Source: Streptomyces griseicoloratus (GTDB lineage: Bacteria; Actinomycetota; Actinomycetes; Streptomycetales; Streptomycetaceae). From it: 64,000 nt of DNA. Within the stretch, counting starts at the first letter, position 1; each line of letters starts with the position of its first letter. Positions 22,761-31,132 of this stretch are shown here, piece by piece. The translations under genes were made by a program, and so were the position numbers. The stretch spans positions 62,001 through 126,000 of the forward strand of contig NZ_JACVQF010000163.1 of assembly GCF_014534645.1 (NCBI RefSeq). Direction: 5' to 3'. The notes under the pieces are model-generated. The model had not been told where the DNA came from. It did no database searches and was given only the letters and a program-made list of their open reading frames with translations.

Positions 22761-23866
22761 CGGACACCCTGGGATCCGCGGCCTCCGCGGCCGGCGGGGC
22801 GGCGAAGAAGAACCCCATCGGCGATCTCGCCCACAGTGAGGCTGCCGACCGGCTGAAGGCCGAGCTGCAGGACTACCTGTCCGCCCAGGCCCAGCGCCTG
22901 ATGGTCGGTGCCGGACGGAAGCTGGGTGAGACCACTGCCAAGCTCAACGACATCGCGGAGGGCAACAGCCCCGGCCTCGCCAGGCTCGCCCTCGACGGCG
23001 GCCGCAAGCTCGCCGAGGGCAAGGGCCCGATGCGGACGGCACTGGAACTGGGCGGTTCCAAGGTGAAGGACAGCGTGGTCGGGGCCTTCAAGAACCTCGG
23101 TGGAGGCGGCAAGGGCAAGCGCAAGCGCGGCGGGGGCCAGCAGCCGACCGTCATCATCGAGTACGTCGACGTCGGCGTACCGCTGCGTACCGCCTACGAC
23201 CAGTGGACCCAGTACCAGGACTTCAGCACCTTCGCCAAGGGCGTCAAGAGTGCCAGCCGTGCCGACGACACGACGTCCGACTGGCAGGCGAAGATCTGGT
23301 GGTCCAACCGTAGCTGGAAGGCGACGACCGTCGAGCAGGTGCCCGACGACCGGATCCACTGGACGTCGGAGGGCGCCAAGGGCACGACGAAGGGCGTCGT
23401 CTCCTTCCACCGGCTCGCGGACAGCCTCACCCGGGTCCTGCTGGTCATCGAGTACTACCCCTCGGGCTTCTTCGAGAAGACCGGCAACATCTGGCGCGCC
23501 CAGGGACGCCGGGCCCGGCTCGACCTGAAGCACTTCGTCCGCTTCATCACCTTCAAGGGCGAGGCGGAGGACAGCTGGCGCGGCGAGATCCGCGACGGCG
23601 AGGTCGTCCGGAGCCACGAGGACGCGGTCGCGCAGGAGGAGCAGGAGCAGCCGGAGGGCGAGGAGCAGAAGGGGGGCCCCGAGGACGAGGAGGAGGCCCC
23701 GCACGACGAGGAGGAATCCGAGGAGGAGCCCGAGGACGAGGAGGAGTACGAGGAGGAGTACCCGGAGGACGAGTTCGAGGAGGAGTACGACAGAGAGGGT
23801 GAGGAGGAGTACGCGTCCCGGGACGAGGACGAGGACGAGTACGCCGCCCGTGGGAGCCGTCGATGA
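22757..23866 (+). CDS. gvpZ: Gas vesicle cluster SRPBCC (START-like) protein GvpZ with polyacidic tail
   Basis: The product is 369 residues. A helical N-terminal part is followed by a SRPBCC/polyketide-cyclase-like domain (about 130-290), beginning VIIEYVDVGVPLRTAYDQWT and containing WWSNRSWKATTVEQVPDDRI. This fold has a hydrophobic pocket for lipids or other ligands. The last 70-80 residues are almost wholly Glu and Asp (EEEPEDEEEYEEEYPEDE), encoded by GAG/GAC runs at about 23620-23850. It sits at the gvpZ position in the operon and overlaps both neighbours by 4 nt. The ligand is unknown. Confidence 0.82.
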   Translation: MTDTLGSAASAAGGAAKKNPIGDLAHSEAADRLKAELQDYLSAQAQRLMVGAGRKLGETTAKLNDIAEGNSPGLARLALDGGRKLAEGKGPMRTALELGGSKVKDSVVGAFKNLGGGGKGKRKRGGGQQPTVIIEYVDVGVPLRTAYDQWTQYQDFSTFAKGVKSASRADDTTSDWQAKIWWSNRSWKATTVEQVPDDRIHWTSEGAKGTTKGVVSFHRLADSLTRVLLVIEYYPSGFFEKTGNIWRAQGRRARLDLKHFVRFITFKGEAEDSWRGEIRDGEVVRSHEDAVAQEEQEQPEGEEQKGGPEDEEEAPHDEEESEEEPEDEEEYEEEYPEDEFEEEYDREGEEEYASRDEDEDEYAARGSRR

Positions 23867-24189
23867 CGACACCCGGCCGGCTGCCCGAGCCCTACGGCCA
23901 GGGCCAGAGCGCCAACCTCGCCGACATCCTGGAGCGGGTGCTCGACAAGGGCATCGTCATCGCGGGCGACATCAGGATCAACCTGCTCGACATCGAGCTG
24001 CTCACCGTCAAGCTGCGACTCGTCGTCGCCTCCGTCGACAAGGCAAAGGAAATGGGGATCGACTGGTGGGAGAGCGACCCGGCGCTCTCCTCGCACGCCC
24101 GGCGTGACGAACTGACCAGGGAGAACGCCGAGCTGCGGGAGCGCCTGCGGGAGCTGGAGTCGGGCCGCGCACCGAGGGAGGCACCATGA
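23863..24189 (+). CDS. gvpJ: Gas vesicle protein GvpJ (GvpA/J/M family)
   Basis: This 108-residue protein is a GvpA paralogue. The core NLADILERVLDKGIVIAGDI and IELLTVKLRLVVASVDKA (about 18-62) parallels GvpA. The tail WWESDPALSSHARRDELTRE, followed by a short coiled coil (ENAELRERLRELE), is typical of GvpJ. It is a minor component thought to help nucleation or tip formation. It overlaps gvpZ and gvpL by ATGA. Confidence 0.92.
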   Translation: MTTPGRLPEPYGQGQSANLADILERVLDKGIVIAGDIRINLLDIELLTVKLRLVVASVDKAKEMGIDWWESDPALSSHARRDELTRENAELRERLRELESGRAPREAP

Positions 24190-25022
24190 CCGGACTGCGG
24201 TACGTCTACGCCGTGTGCCGCCCGTTCGGCGCGGCCCTCCAGTCCCAGCTGAGGGGCGTGGCCGGCGACCCGCCCCGGCTGCTCAACCACCACGGACTCA
24301 TCGCCGTCGTCAGCCACGTGCCCGAGACGGACTTCTCCGAGGAGGCCCTGCGCGCCCGCCTGGAGGATCTGGACTGGCTGGCGGCGACCGCCCGTGCGCA
24401 CCAGCAGGTCATCGACGCGCTCACCGTCGTCACCACCCCGCTGCCGCTGCGGATGGCCACCGTCTTCCGGGACGACAGCGGGGTGCGGGTGATGATCGAG
24501 GAGCGGGAGGACGATTTCCGGCGCACGCTCGACCGGCTGGAAGGCCGGGTCGAGTGGGGCGTCAAGGTGTACGTCGAGGCGGACCCCGAGTCCGCCGCTC
24601 AGCCCGCTCAGCCCGCGCGCAGGGCCGCGTCGGGCCGGGACTACCTGCGGCAGCGGCGCATGCAGACGCGGGCGCACGAGGACCGGTGGGCCAGGGCCGA
24701 GGAACTGGCGGCGCGCCTGCACGAGACGCTGTCCTCCCGGGCCGACGACACCCGGCTGCACGCGCCGCAGAATCCCGCACTTTCCGGTGCCGCCGGACGG
24801 AACGTTCTCAATGCCGCCTATTTGGTGCGGCGGGACGTTTCCGAGGAGTTTGTGGAAATGGTGGACCGGGCGAAGGACGACGTCCCGGGAATTAGGGTGG
24901 AACTCACCGGCCCCTGGGCCGCCTATTCTTTCGCCGGAGAGGAAACCGCCCGGGAGGAAGACACGGGGACCCGGGAGAAGGGCGTGGGGCCCCCGGAGGA
25001 AGACGCGGGGGAGGGGACATGA
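24186..25022 (+). CDS. gvpL: Gas vesicle protein GvpL (GvpF/L family)
   Basis: The 278-residue product is the second GvpF/L protein. It has LRYVYAVCRPFGAALQSQL at the start, DWLAATARAHQQVIDALTV and PLPLRMATVFRDDSGV near 60-100, and NAAYLVRRDVSEEFVEMVDR and GPWAAYSFAGEE at the end. The last 30 residues are acidic low-complexity. Between about 24770 and 24960 the codons use A or T at third position unusually often for this window (for example ATT AGG, TAT TTG, GAA ATG), a local composition dip. It overlaps gvpJ and gvpS by ATGA. Confidence 0.92.
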   Translation: MTGLRYVYAVCRPFGAALQSQLRGVAGDPPRLLNHHGLIAVVSHVPETDFSEEALRARLEDLDWLAATARAHQQVIDALTVVTTPLPLRMATVFRDDSGVRVMIEEREDDFRRTLDRLEGRVEWGVKVYVEADPESAAQPAQPARRAASGRDYLRQRRMQTRAHEDRWARAEELAARLHETLSSRADDTRLHAPQNPALSGAAGRNVLNAAYLVRRDVSEEFVEMVDRAKDDVPGIRVELTGPWAAYSFAGEETAREEDTGTREKGVGPPEEDAGEGT

Positions 25023-25207
25023 CGATCGTGGAACGCCGGGAGATCGCCCTGGTGGACCTGCTCGACCGGCTGCTCGCCGGCGGTGTCGTGATCACCGGGG
25101 ACATCACCCTGCGCATCGCGGACGTCGACCTCGTCCGCATCGACCTGAACGCCCTGATCAGCTCGGTCAACGCCCAAGTCCCGTCACCCTGGAGGGAACT
25201 GACGTGA
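25019..25207 (+). CDS. gvpS: Gas vesicle protein GvpS (GvpA/J/M family)
   Basis: The 62-residue protein is nearly a bare GvpA-family core: ALVDLLDRLLAGGVVITGDI followed by ITLRIADVDLVRIDLNALIS. It lacks the charged extensions of GvpA and GvpJ in this cluster. It is a minor structural or nucleating component by family. Start and stop overlap gvpL (ATGA) and gvpK (GTGA). Confidence 0.9.
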   Translation: MTIVERREIALVDLLDRLLAGGVVITGDITLRIADVDLVRIDLNALISSVNAQVPSPWRELT

Positions 25208-25500
25208 CCGGACGCCGCAACCCCAACCGCAACCGGCTGGACCTGGAGCCCGACACGGTCGAGCGCGACCTGGTCAAGCTCGTGCTGACCGTCGTCGAGC
25301 TGCTGCGCCAGCTCATGGAACGCCAGGCGCTGCGCCGCTTCGACGAGGGCGACCTGAGCGAGGAGCAGGAGGAGCGCATCGGGCTCACCCTCATGCTGCT
25401 CGACGACCGCATGACCGAACTGCGCGAGCGCTACGGCCTGCGGCCCGAGGACCTCAATCTGGACCTCGGGCCGCTCGGGCCGCTGCTGCCCCGGGAGTGA
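25204..25500 (+). CDS. gvpK: Gas vesicle protein GvpK
   Basis: The 98-residue product starts at GTG 25204 and contains the GvpK core LDLEPDTVERDLVKLVLTVV, ELLRQLMERQALRRFDEGDL and EERIGLTLMLLDDRMTELRE. GvpK is an essential accessory protein in several gas vesicle systems. It is the last gene of the operon. An inverted repeat spans its stop codon and probably ends transcription. Confidence 0.93.
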   Translation: MTGRRNPNRNRLDLEPDTVERDLVKLVLTVVELLRQLMERQALRRFDEGDLSEEQEERIGLTLMLLDDRMTELRERYGLRPEDLNLDLGPLGPLLPRE

Positions 25501-25516
25501 GCCTCCCCGGGGCAGC
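25485..25516. terminator. Inverted repeat over the gvpK stop, between convergent genes
   Basis: GCTGCCCCGGGAG (25485-25497) pairs with CTCCCCGGGGCAGC (25503-25516) with one bulged C and a loop containing the TGA. It lies 4 nt before the 3' end of the convergent small membrane protein gene, so it may terminate both transcripts. Confidence 0.6.
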
Positions 25517-25519
25517 CCC

Positions 25520-25690
25520 TCACCACCTGTACCAGCGGCCCCGTCCGCCGCCCGCGGTCGTGCCGCGGACCAGGAAGCCCAGCAGCCACAGGACCAGGAC
25601 CACCAGGGCGATCCACCACAGTGCCTTCACGGCGAAGCCGACACCGAACAGAATGATTGCGAGAAGCAATACGAGCAGAAGCGGAACCAT
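25520..25690 (-). CDS. Small hydrophobic membrane protein (56 aa)
   Basis: The protein is 56 residues with two adjoining hydrophobic stretches (PLLLVLLLAIILFGVGFAV and WWIALVVLVLWLLGFLV) and a basic, Gly/Arg/Trp-rich end (GGGRGRWYRW). The ATG at 25690 is fixed by a perfect AGGAGG 8 nt upstream. A similar small hydrophobic gene sits beside gvpK in S. coelicolor as far as I recall. The function is unknown. The upstream sequence is A/T-rich for this genome. Confidence 0.8.
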   Translation of the reverse strand: MVPLLLVLLLAIILFGVGFAVKALWWIALVVLVLWLLGFLVRGTTAGGGRGRWYRW

Positions 25691-25698
25691 AATGTGAA

Positions 25699-25704
25699 CC
25701 TCCT
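25699..25704 (-). promoter_or_regulatory. Consensus Shine-Dalgarno AGGAGG deciding the start of the 56-aa gene
   Basis: AGGAGG is followed after 8 nt by the ATG at 25690. An upstream in-frame ATG at 25729 lacks such a site. Confidence 0.8.
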
Positions 25705-25743
25705 GCCGTACTGGTTTCCCGAAATTCATCGATCAGGCTTCTT

Positions 25744-26574
25744 TCAGGCTTCCTTTCGGCACAGGATTTCTCCGTGCAGGACGCTGAACCAGCCGTCCTG
25801 CCGCTTTCCCCACTCCCGCCACGCCGCGGAGACGGCACGCAGGTGTTCCGCCGTCGCGTGCCCGCCGTCCGTGGCGAGTCCGGCGTAGGAGGAAGCCAGG
25901 GTGCGGTCCGCCCACAGGCCGCTCCACCACTCGCGCTCCTCGGGCGAGGAGAACGTCCACGTGCTGGAGGTCGCCGTGACGTCCGTGAGCCCCGCCCGCA
26001 GCGCCCAGGACTTCAGCCGGCGCCCGGCGTCCGGCTCGCCGCCGCCCGCGCGGGCCACCCGGTGGTACAGGTCCAGCCAGTCGTCCATGCCCGGTGAGGC
26101 CGGGTACCAGGTCATGGCGCCGTAGTCCGCGTCACGGACGGCGATGAACCCGTTCGGTTTCGTCACGCGCTTCATCTCGCGCAGCGCCTGCACCGGGTCG
26201 CCGACGTGCTGGAGCACTTGGTGGGCGTGAACCACGCAGAAGGTGTCGTCGGGGTAGTCCAGGGCGTGCACGTCCGCGACCGCGAAGTCGACGTTGGCCA
26301 GACCGCGTCCGGCGGCCGTGGCGCGGGCCCGCTCCAGGATCTCCGGCGCCCGGTCCACGCCGGTGACGCGGCCGTCCGGGACCAGGGCGGCGAGGTCCGC
26401 GGTGATGGTGCCCGGACCGCAGCCGATGTCCAGGATCCTCATGTGGGGCTTCAGGGAGCCGAGCAGATAGGCCGCCGAGTTCTCGGCGGTGCGCCAGGTG
26501 TGCGAGCGCAGCACGGACTCGTGGTGCCCGTGCGTGTACACGGCGGTCTCGCGCGGCTTCGGCTGCTGCGGCAT
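25744..26574 (-). CDS. Class I SAM-dependent methyltransferase (UbiE/MenG-like)
   Basis: The 276-residue protein shows the full methyltransferase pattern: motif I RILDIGCGPGTITADLA (about 46-62), motif post-I GRVTGVDRAPEILE, then FAVADVHALDYPDDTF and VHAHQVLQHVGDPVQAL. PNGFIAVRDADYGAMTWYPA is post-motif III. The pattern resembles small-molecule C- or O-methyltransferases of the UbiE group; the substrate is not evident. It lies upstream of and co-oriented with the 56-aa membrane protein gene, about 50 nt away. Confidence 0.87.
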   Translation of the reverse strand: MPQQPKPRETAVYTHGHHESVLRSHTWRTAENSAAYLLGSLKPHMRILDIGCGPGTITADLAALVPDGRVTGVDRAPEILERARATAAGRGLANVDFAVADVHALDYPDDTFCVVHAHQVLQHVGDPVQALREMKRVTKPNGFIAVRDADYGAMTWYPASPGMDDWLDLYHRVARAGGGEPDAGRRLKSWALRAGLTDVTATSSTWTFSSPEEREWWSGLWADRTLASSYAGLATDGGHATAEHLRAVSAAWREWGKRQDGWFSVLHGEILCRKEA

Positions 26575-26718
26575 GGCTGATCCCCTCTTCCGGCATCGCG
26601 ACGCGCCGGTGCACGGGGCACGCGGGCCCCGGCCGGCGGCAGGATCACCGTACGCCGATGCATCGCATTCTGAGACGCACGTTTCAGCATGCGGACCGCG
26701 TGGAGTGACGCCGGACGC

Positions 26719-28212
26719 TCAGCCGCCGGTCAGCGGACGGTAGACGGCGAGTGCCTCGGGCAGCTTCTCCAGCGTCAGATCGCCCTGCGTCTCGGTCAGC
26801 TCACCGTCGTACGCCATGAGGGTGCCGGGGGCGACACCGGCCAGACGGAGACGGCCCCGCTGCACCGCCGCGTGGGCGGGGGACCGGGTCAGCGGGCCGG
26901 CGAGGGCCGCGGAGAGCAGACGCAGCGCCGGCCGGCGGCCGCCGTGCACCACCCGGACGTCCAGCTGCCCGTCCGCCAGGTCGAGCCGGCGGCCCGAGGC
27001 GATTCCCCTGCGGTGGTACGTGCCGTTGCCCGCGAACAGCATCCACAGCGGACGCCTGCGCCCCTGGACCTCGGCCTCCAGCGGATGCCGGTCGGCGCGC
27101 AGCACCCGGACGGCCGCCAGCACACCGGCCGGCCACGAACCGATCAGGGGCGACCACCGCTCCCGCTCGCGCACCAGCTCCGGGTACACCCCGAGGCTGA
27201 AGGTGTTCAGGAACACGCCCTGCCGCCCGCCGGAGCGGAACCTGCCGACGTCCACACGGACGCCCTCGCCCCGCTCCAGCGCCCCGCACAGATCCCGCAC
27301 GTCCTCCACGCCCAGGTCGTAGGCGAAGTGGTTGAGGGTGCCGCCGGGCAGCACCGCGAGGGGCAGCCCGTGCCGCAGGGCCGTCTCCGCGGCGGCGTTC
27401 ACGGTGCCGTCGCCACCGCACACCCCGAGCACCCGGGCGCGCCCCGCCGCCCTCGCCAACTCCTCCCGGACGTCCTGCGGTTCGCACTCCACGACCTCGG
27501 CCTTCGGCAGCGCCTCGCACAGCGCGCGCACCCGGTCCGCGGTGCCCGAGCCGACGTTCGCCACCATGACCAGGCCGTCGCCCTCGGGCAGCGCCGGCAC
27601 GTCGGCGCGCGGCCGGGCCGGCGGCAGCAGCTGGGCGCGGGTGGGCACCATGCCCCGTACGGCGAACGCGGCCCCCGCGCCCAGAGCGGCACCGGCCAGG
27701 ACGTCGCTCGGGAAGTGGACGCCGGTGTAGACCCGGGAGAGGGCCACCGCGGCGGCCACCGGGGCCACCGCCGCGCCCCAGGCCGGGGACTCCAGCGCCA
27801 CGCCGGTGGCGAACGCGGCGGCCGACGCGGCGTGCCCGGACGGGAAGGACGTGGTGATCGGCTGCCGCCTCAGCTGCCGTATCAGCGGCACCGGGTCCAG
27901 CCCGGGGCGCGGGCGGCGGACCGTGCGCTTGCCGAGGGTGTTGATGGTCAGCGAGGCGAGGCTCAGCGAGGCGACACCGCGGACGGCGGCGCGGCGTGCC
28001 CGCGGGGTGCGCGACGCGGCCAGCGCGGCGGCGGCCGCGAACCACAGCACACCGTGGTCGGCGCTGTGACTCAGCCGGGGCAGCAGGGGATCGGCGCCGG
28101 GCCAGTGGCGGCTGGCCACGGCATCGAACACGCGCTGGTCCAGCCGCAGGAAGACATTGCGGAAGGGATGCGGTCCGGGCGCCGGAGCGGTGAGGTCTAC
28201 GTCGGGGCTCAT
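26719..28212 (-). CDS. PAP2 phosphatase-diacylglycerol kinase fusion
   Basis: The 497-residue protein joins two lipid enzymes. Residues about 30-190 form a membrane PAP2 domain with the three motifs KRTVRRPRP, FPSGHAASA and SRVYTGVHFPSDV, plus several hydrophobic segments. Residues about 205-490 form a DAG-kinase/sphingosine-kinase-like domain with VCGGDGTVNAAAETAL (about 285) and LPGGTLNHFAYDLG (about 308). The pair would dephosphorylate a lipid phosphate and phosphorylate a lipid alcohol. Similar fusions are known in actinobacteria. The start at 28212 is chosen over upstream codons because the PAP2 domain begins soon after. It is divergent from the ABC-F gene across 101 bp. Confidence 0.88.
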   Translation of the reverse strand: MSPDVDLTAPAPGPHPFRNVFLRLDQRVFDAVASRHWPGADPLLPRLSHSADHGVLWFAAAAALAASRTPRARRAAVRGVASLSLASLTINTLGKRTVRRPRPGLDPVPLIRQLRRQPITTSFPSGHAASAAAFATGVALESPAWGAAVAPVAAAVALSRVYTGVHFPSDVLAGAALGAGAAFAVRGMVPTRAQLLPPARPRADVPALPEGDGLVMVANVGSGTADRVRALCEALPKAEVVECEPQDVREELARAAGRARVLGVCGGDGTVNAAAETALRHGLPLAVLPGGTLNHFAYDLGVEDVRDLCGALERGEGVRVDVGRFRSGGRQGVFLNTFSLGVYPELVRERERWSPLIGSWPAGVLAAVRVLRADRHPLEAEVQGRRRPLWMLFAGNGTYHRRGIASGRRLDLADGQLDVRVVHGGRRPALRLLSAALAGPLTRSPAHAAVQRGRLRLAGVAPGTLMAYDGELTETQGDLTLEKLPEALAVYRPLTGG

Positions 28213-28313
28213 GTCCGTCCGCCTACCCGGTGGGCGGCGATTCCTGCCGGGCGGCCGGCCCACCCCGGAAAAGCGGTTGCCGGGGCGCGGGCCGGACCAG
28301 AGAATCGCTGCTC

Positions 28314-29933
28314 ATGGGCCACCTCGAAGCAGCGCACCTGGAGTACTACCTCCCCGACGGGAGGGCGCTGCTCGGCGATGTGTCCTTCCGGGTGGGGGAG
28401 GGGGCCGTCGTGGCCCTCGTCGGGCCCAACGGCGCCGGCAAGACCACCTTGCTGCGCCTGCTGTCGGGGGAGCTCGCACCGCACGGAGGGAGCGTCGCCG
28501 TCGGCGGCGGGCTCGGGGTGATGCGCCAGTTCGTCGGCTCCGTACGGGACGAGACGACCGTACGGGACCTGCTGGTGTCCGTCGCGCCGCCCCGGATCCG
28601 CGAGGCCGCGCGCGCCGTCGACGCCGCCGAGCACGCCATCATGACCGTCGACGACGAGGCCGCCCAGCTGGACTACGCGCAGGCCCTCGCCGACTGGGCC
28701 GAGGCGCGCGGGTACGAGGCCGAGACACTGTGGGACATCTGCACCACGGCCGCCCTCGGCGTGCCCTACGAGAAGGCCCAGTGGCGCCAGGTGCGCACGC
28801 TGTCCGGCGGTGAGCAGAAGCGACTGGTGCTGGAGGCGCTGCTGCGCGGCACCGACGAGGTGCTGCTGCTCGACGAGCCGGACAACTACCTCGACGTGCC
28901 CGGCAAACGCTGGCTGGAGGAACGGCTCGCCGAGACCCGCAAGACCGTGCTGTTCGTCTCGCACGACCGGGAACTCCTCGCCCGCGCCGCCCAGAAGATC
29001 GTCTCCCTGGAACCCGGCCCCGCCGGCGCCGACGCCTGGGTGCACGGCGGCGGCTTCGCCACCTTCCACGACGCCCGGCGCGAGCGCTTCGCCCGCTTCG
29101 AGGAGCTGCGCCGCCGCTGGGACGAGAAACACGCGCAGCTGAAGAAGCTGGTGCTGACGCTCCGCCAGGCCGCCGGGGTCAGCGACGACATGGCCTCCCG
29201 CTACCGCGCCGCCCAGACCCGGCTGCGCAAGTTCGAGGAGGCCGGACCGCCGCCCGAGCCGCCGCGCGAGCAGGACATCAGGATGCGGCTCAAGGGAGGC
29301 CGCACCGGCGTACGGGCCGTCACCTGCGAGCAGCTGGAACTGACCGGTCTGATGAAGCCCTTCGACCTGGAGGTCTTCTACGGCGAGCGCGTCGCCGTCC
29401 TCGGCTCCAACGGCTCCGGCAAGTCGCACTTCCTGCGGCTGCTCGCCGGCGACGACGTGGCGCACACCGGGAACTGGAAGCTCGGCGCGCGCGTGGTGCC
29501 CGGGCACTTCGCCCAGACCCACGCCCACCCCGAGCTGGAGGGCCGCACGCTCCTGGACATCCTGTGGACGGAACACTCCCAGGACCGGGGGGCCGCCATG
29601 TCCCGGCTGCGCCGCTACGAGCTGACCCGGCAGGCCGAGCAGACCTTCGACCGGCTCTCCGGCGGCCAGCAGGCCCGCTTCCAGATCCTGCTGCTGGAGC
29701 TGCGGGGCGTCACGGCCCTGCTGCTCGACGAGCCGACCGACAACCTCGACCTGGAATCCGCCGAAGCCCTCCAGGAGGGTCTGGAGGGCTTCGAGGGCAC
29801 GGTCCTCGCGGTCACCCACGACCGCTGGTTCGCCCGCTCCTTCGACCGCTACCTCGTCTTCGGCAGCGACGGCCGCGTCCGCGAGACCGCGGAGCCGGTG
29901 TGGGACGAACGGCGGGTGCAACGGGCGCGGTAG
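28314..29933 (+). CDS. ABC-F family ATPase (ribosome-associated/antibiotic-resistance type)
   Basis: The 539-residue protein has two ABC domains and no membrane segment. Walker A motifs are LVGPNGAGKTTLLRL (about 37) and VLGSNGSGKSHFLRL (about 365). Signatures are LSGGEQKRLVLEALL and LSGGQQARFQILLLE, and Walker B motifs are VLLLDEPDNYLD and ALLLDEPTDNLD. The linker between the domains (about 250-310) is the charged helical region that reaches into the ribosome in this family. ABC-F proteins protect or restore translating ribosomes. In the first domain the residue after DEP is D rather than the usual T. It is convergent with the baeRF-type gene 16 nt away. Confidence 0.9.
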   Translation: MGHLEAAHLEYYLPDGRALLGDVSFRVGEGAVVALVGPNGAGKTTLLRLLSGELAPHGGSVAVGGGLGVMRQFVGSVRDETTVRDLLVSVAPPRIREAARAVDAAEHAIMTVDDEAAQLDYAQALADWAEARGYEAETLWDICTTAALGVPYEKAQWRQVRTLSGGEQKRLVLEALLRGTDEVLLLDEPDNYLDVPGKRWLEERLAETRKTVLFVSHDRELLARAAQKIVSLEPGPAGADAWVHGGGFATFHDARRERFARFEELRRRWDEKHAQLKKLVLTLRQAAGVSDDMASRYRAAQTRLRKFEEAGPPPEPPREQDIRMRLKGGRTGVRAVTCEQLELTGLMKPFDLEVFYGERVAVLGSNGSGKSHFLRLLAGDDVAHTGNWKLGARVVPGHFAQTHAHPELEGRTLLDILWTEHSQDRGAAMSRLRRYELTRQAEQTFDRLSGGQQARFQILLLELRGVTALLLDEPTDNLDLESAEALQEGLEGFEGTVLAVTHDRWFARSFDRYLVFGSDGRVRETAEPVWDERRVQRAR

Positions 29934-29949
29934 CCGATCCGGCGGACGC

Positions 29950-31071
29950 TCACTCCTTCCAGCGCAGCAACGCCCCCAGGCCGCCCACGGGGGCGTCGTC
30001 CGCCTCCGGCGGCAGCGCCGGCGACACGGAGATCGCCGGGGCGCCGGTCATCACGGCCGAGCGCAGCAGGGCGTCGTCCGCCCGGGCCGACCAGGAGTCC
30101 TGCTCGCCGAGCGTCTTCAGTTCCGTACGGCGCACCGCCAGCTGGTCGGGGTCCTCGCCGATCCACACCTCGCGGTGGGTGTCGGGACCGTCCGGGATGA
30201 TCAGCAGCTCGTCGATGCGGTGCTCCCGGGCGGCCTCGATCAGCGCGGGCACGCCCTCGACCGCGGCGGACCGTCCCTCGCCGTCCGGTGTGCGGGCGGC
30301 CAGGAACCTGTCCAGGTCCTCCCGTGCCCGCGCCCGCACGTGGTCGTCGCGCAGCCGCTCCACCTCGTCGTCGAGCAGCCTGCTGCCGCTGCCGCGCGAG
30401 GCCTCCACCACACGGTCCTGCAGCCGCTGGGGCAGCCGCTCGTGCACGGACCGCCGCTCCCGGTCGTCGCCCACCAGGATCAGCAGGTCGGCGCGGGTCT
30501 CCTCCTGGCACACGGCGAGCGCGTCCGCGATCTCCGCCGCGTTGTGCTCCCAGGTGTTCTCCACCCGCAGCTGGAAGTGCCGCTCCGACCAGTCGACGCT
30601 GCTGGTGCGGTGCACCGGCCACTGCCGGCCGCTCACACCGCCCGCGTCCGTGCTGCCCAGCGCGCTGCGCAGCTCGAAGTCCGCGCCTTTGCGGTCGATG
30701 TACGCCACCACACAGACCGGATCCTCACCCGCCAGCTCCAGCAGCGGCGAGACGTGCGGCAGCGGCGCCCAGTGGGCGGATGTGCCACCCCGCGGGGCAC
30801 GCGCCAGCGGCGGATCGAGGACCACCTGCCCGGCACACGCGAACAGGGCCCGCCCGTGCTGGTCGGTCGAGTGGCGCAGATCCTCCACCGCCTCCCGCAC
30901 CGCCCGGCACGTCGCCTCGTCCGCGCCCTGCGACGCGAGGTCCCGGGCCACCGCCCCGGCCATCAGCTCCCGTTCGTGCACGGTGTCCTCCGCATGCCGG
31001 GACAGGTCGACGTACACGGAGGCCCACGGCCCAGGATGTTCGTAGAGTGGATGCAGAAACGCGAGGTCCAT
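29950..31071 (-). CDS. baeRF / Vms1-like (bacterial eRF1-related) protein
   Basis: The 373-residue product resembles the Rv2629-type bacterial eRF1 domain family. It starts DLAFLHPLYEHPGPWASVYV. A central conserved LLILVGDDRERRSVHERLP (about 195-213) matches the family block, and the C-terminal part has HRIDELLIIPDGPD and ADDALLRSAVMTGAPAISV, the L7Ae-like region. Related proteins release peptide from stalled ribosomes or associate with hibernating ribosomes. The role here is inferred from family. It lies beside an ABC-F gene, another ribosome-associated family. Confidence 0.8.
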   Translation of the reverse strand: MDLAFLHPLYEHPGPWASVYVDLSRHAEDTVHERELMAGAVARDLASQGADEATCRAVREAVEDLRHSTDQHGRALFACAGQVVLDPPLARAPRGGTSAHWAPLPHVSPLLELAGEDPVCVVAYIDRKGADFELRSALGSTDAGGVSGRQWPVHRTSSVDWSERHFQLRVENTWEHNAAEIADALAVCQEETRADLLILVGDDRERRSVHERLPQRLQDRVVEASRGSGSRLLDDEVERLRDDHVRARAREDLDRFLAARTPDGEGRSAAVEGVPALIEAAREHRIDELLIIPDGPDTHREVWIGEDPDQLAVRRTELKTLGEQDSWSARADDALLRSAVMTGAPAISVSPALPPEADDAPVGGLGALLRWKE

Positions 31072-31132
31072 GGCTCCCTCCCGGGTGCCGCTCGGGGGTG
31101 GTAGTGCTCACGGGGGCGGGTACCCGGACCGC

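Noticed and set aside
25705-25735. SigB-like GCCT-N14-GGGAAA on the minus strand before the 56-aa gene
   Set aside because: The -10 half matches only four of six positions, so the match is not distinguishable from chance.
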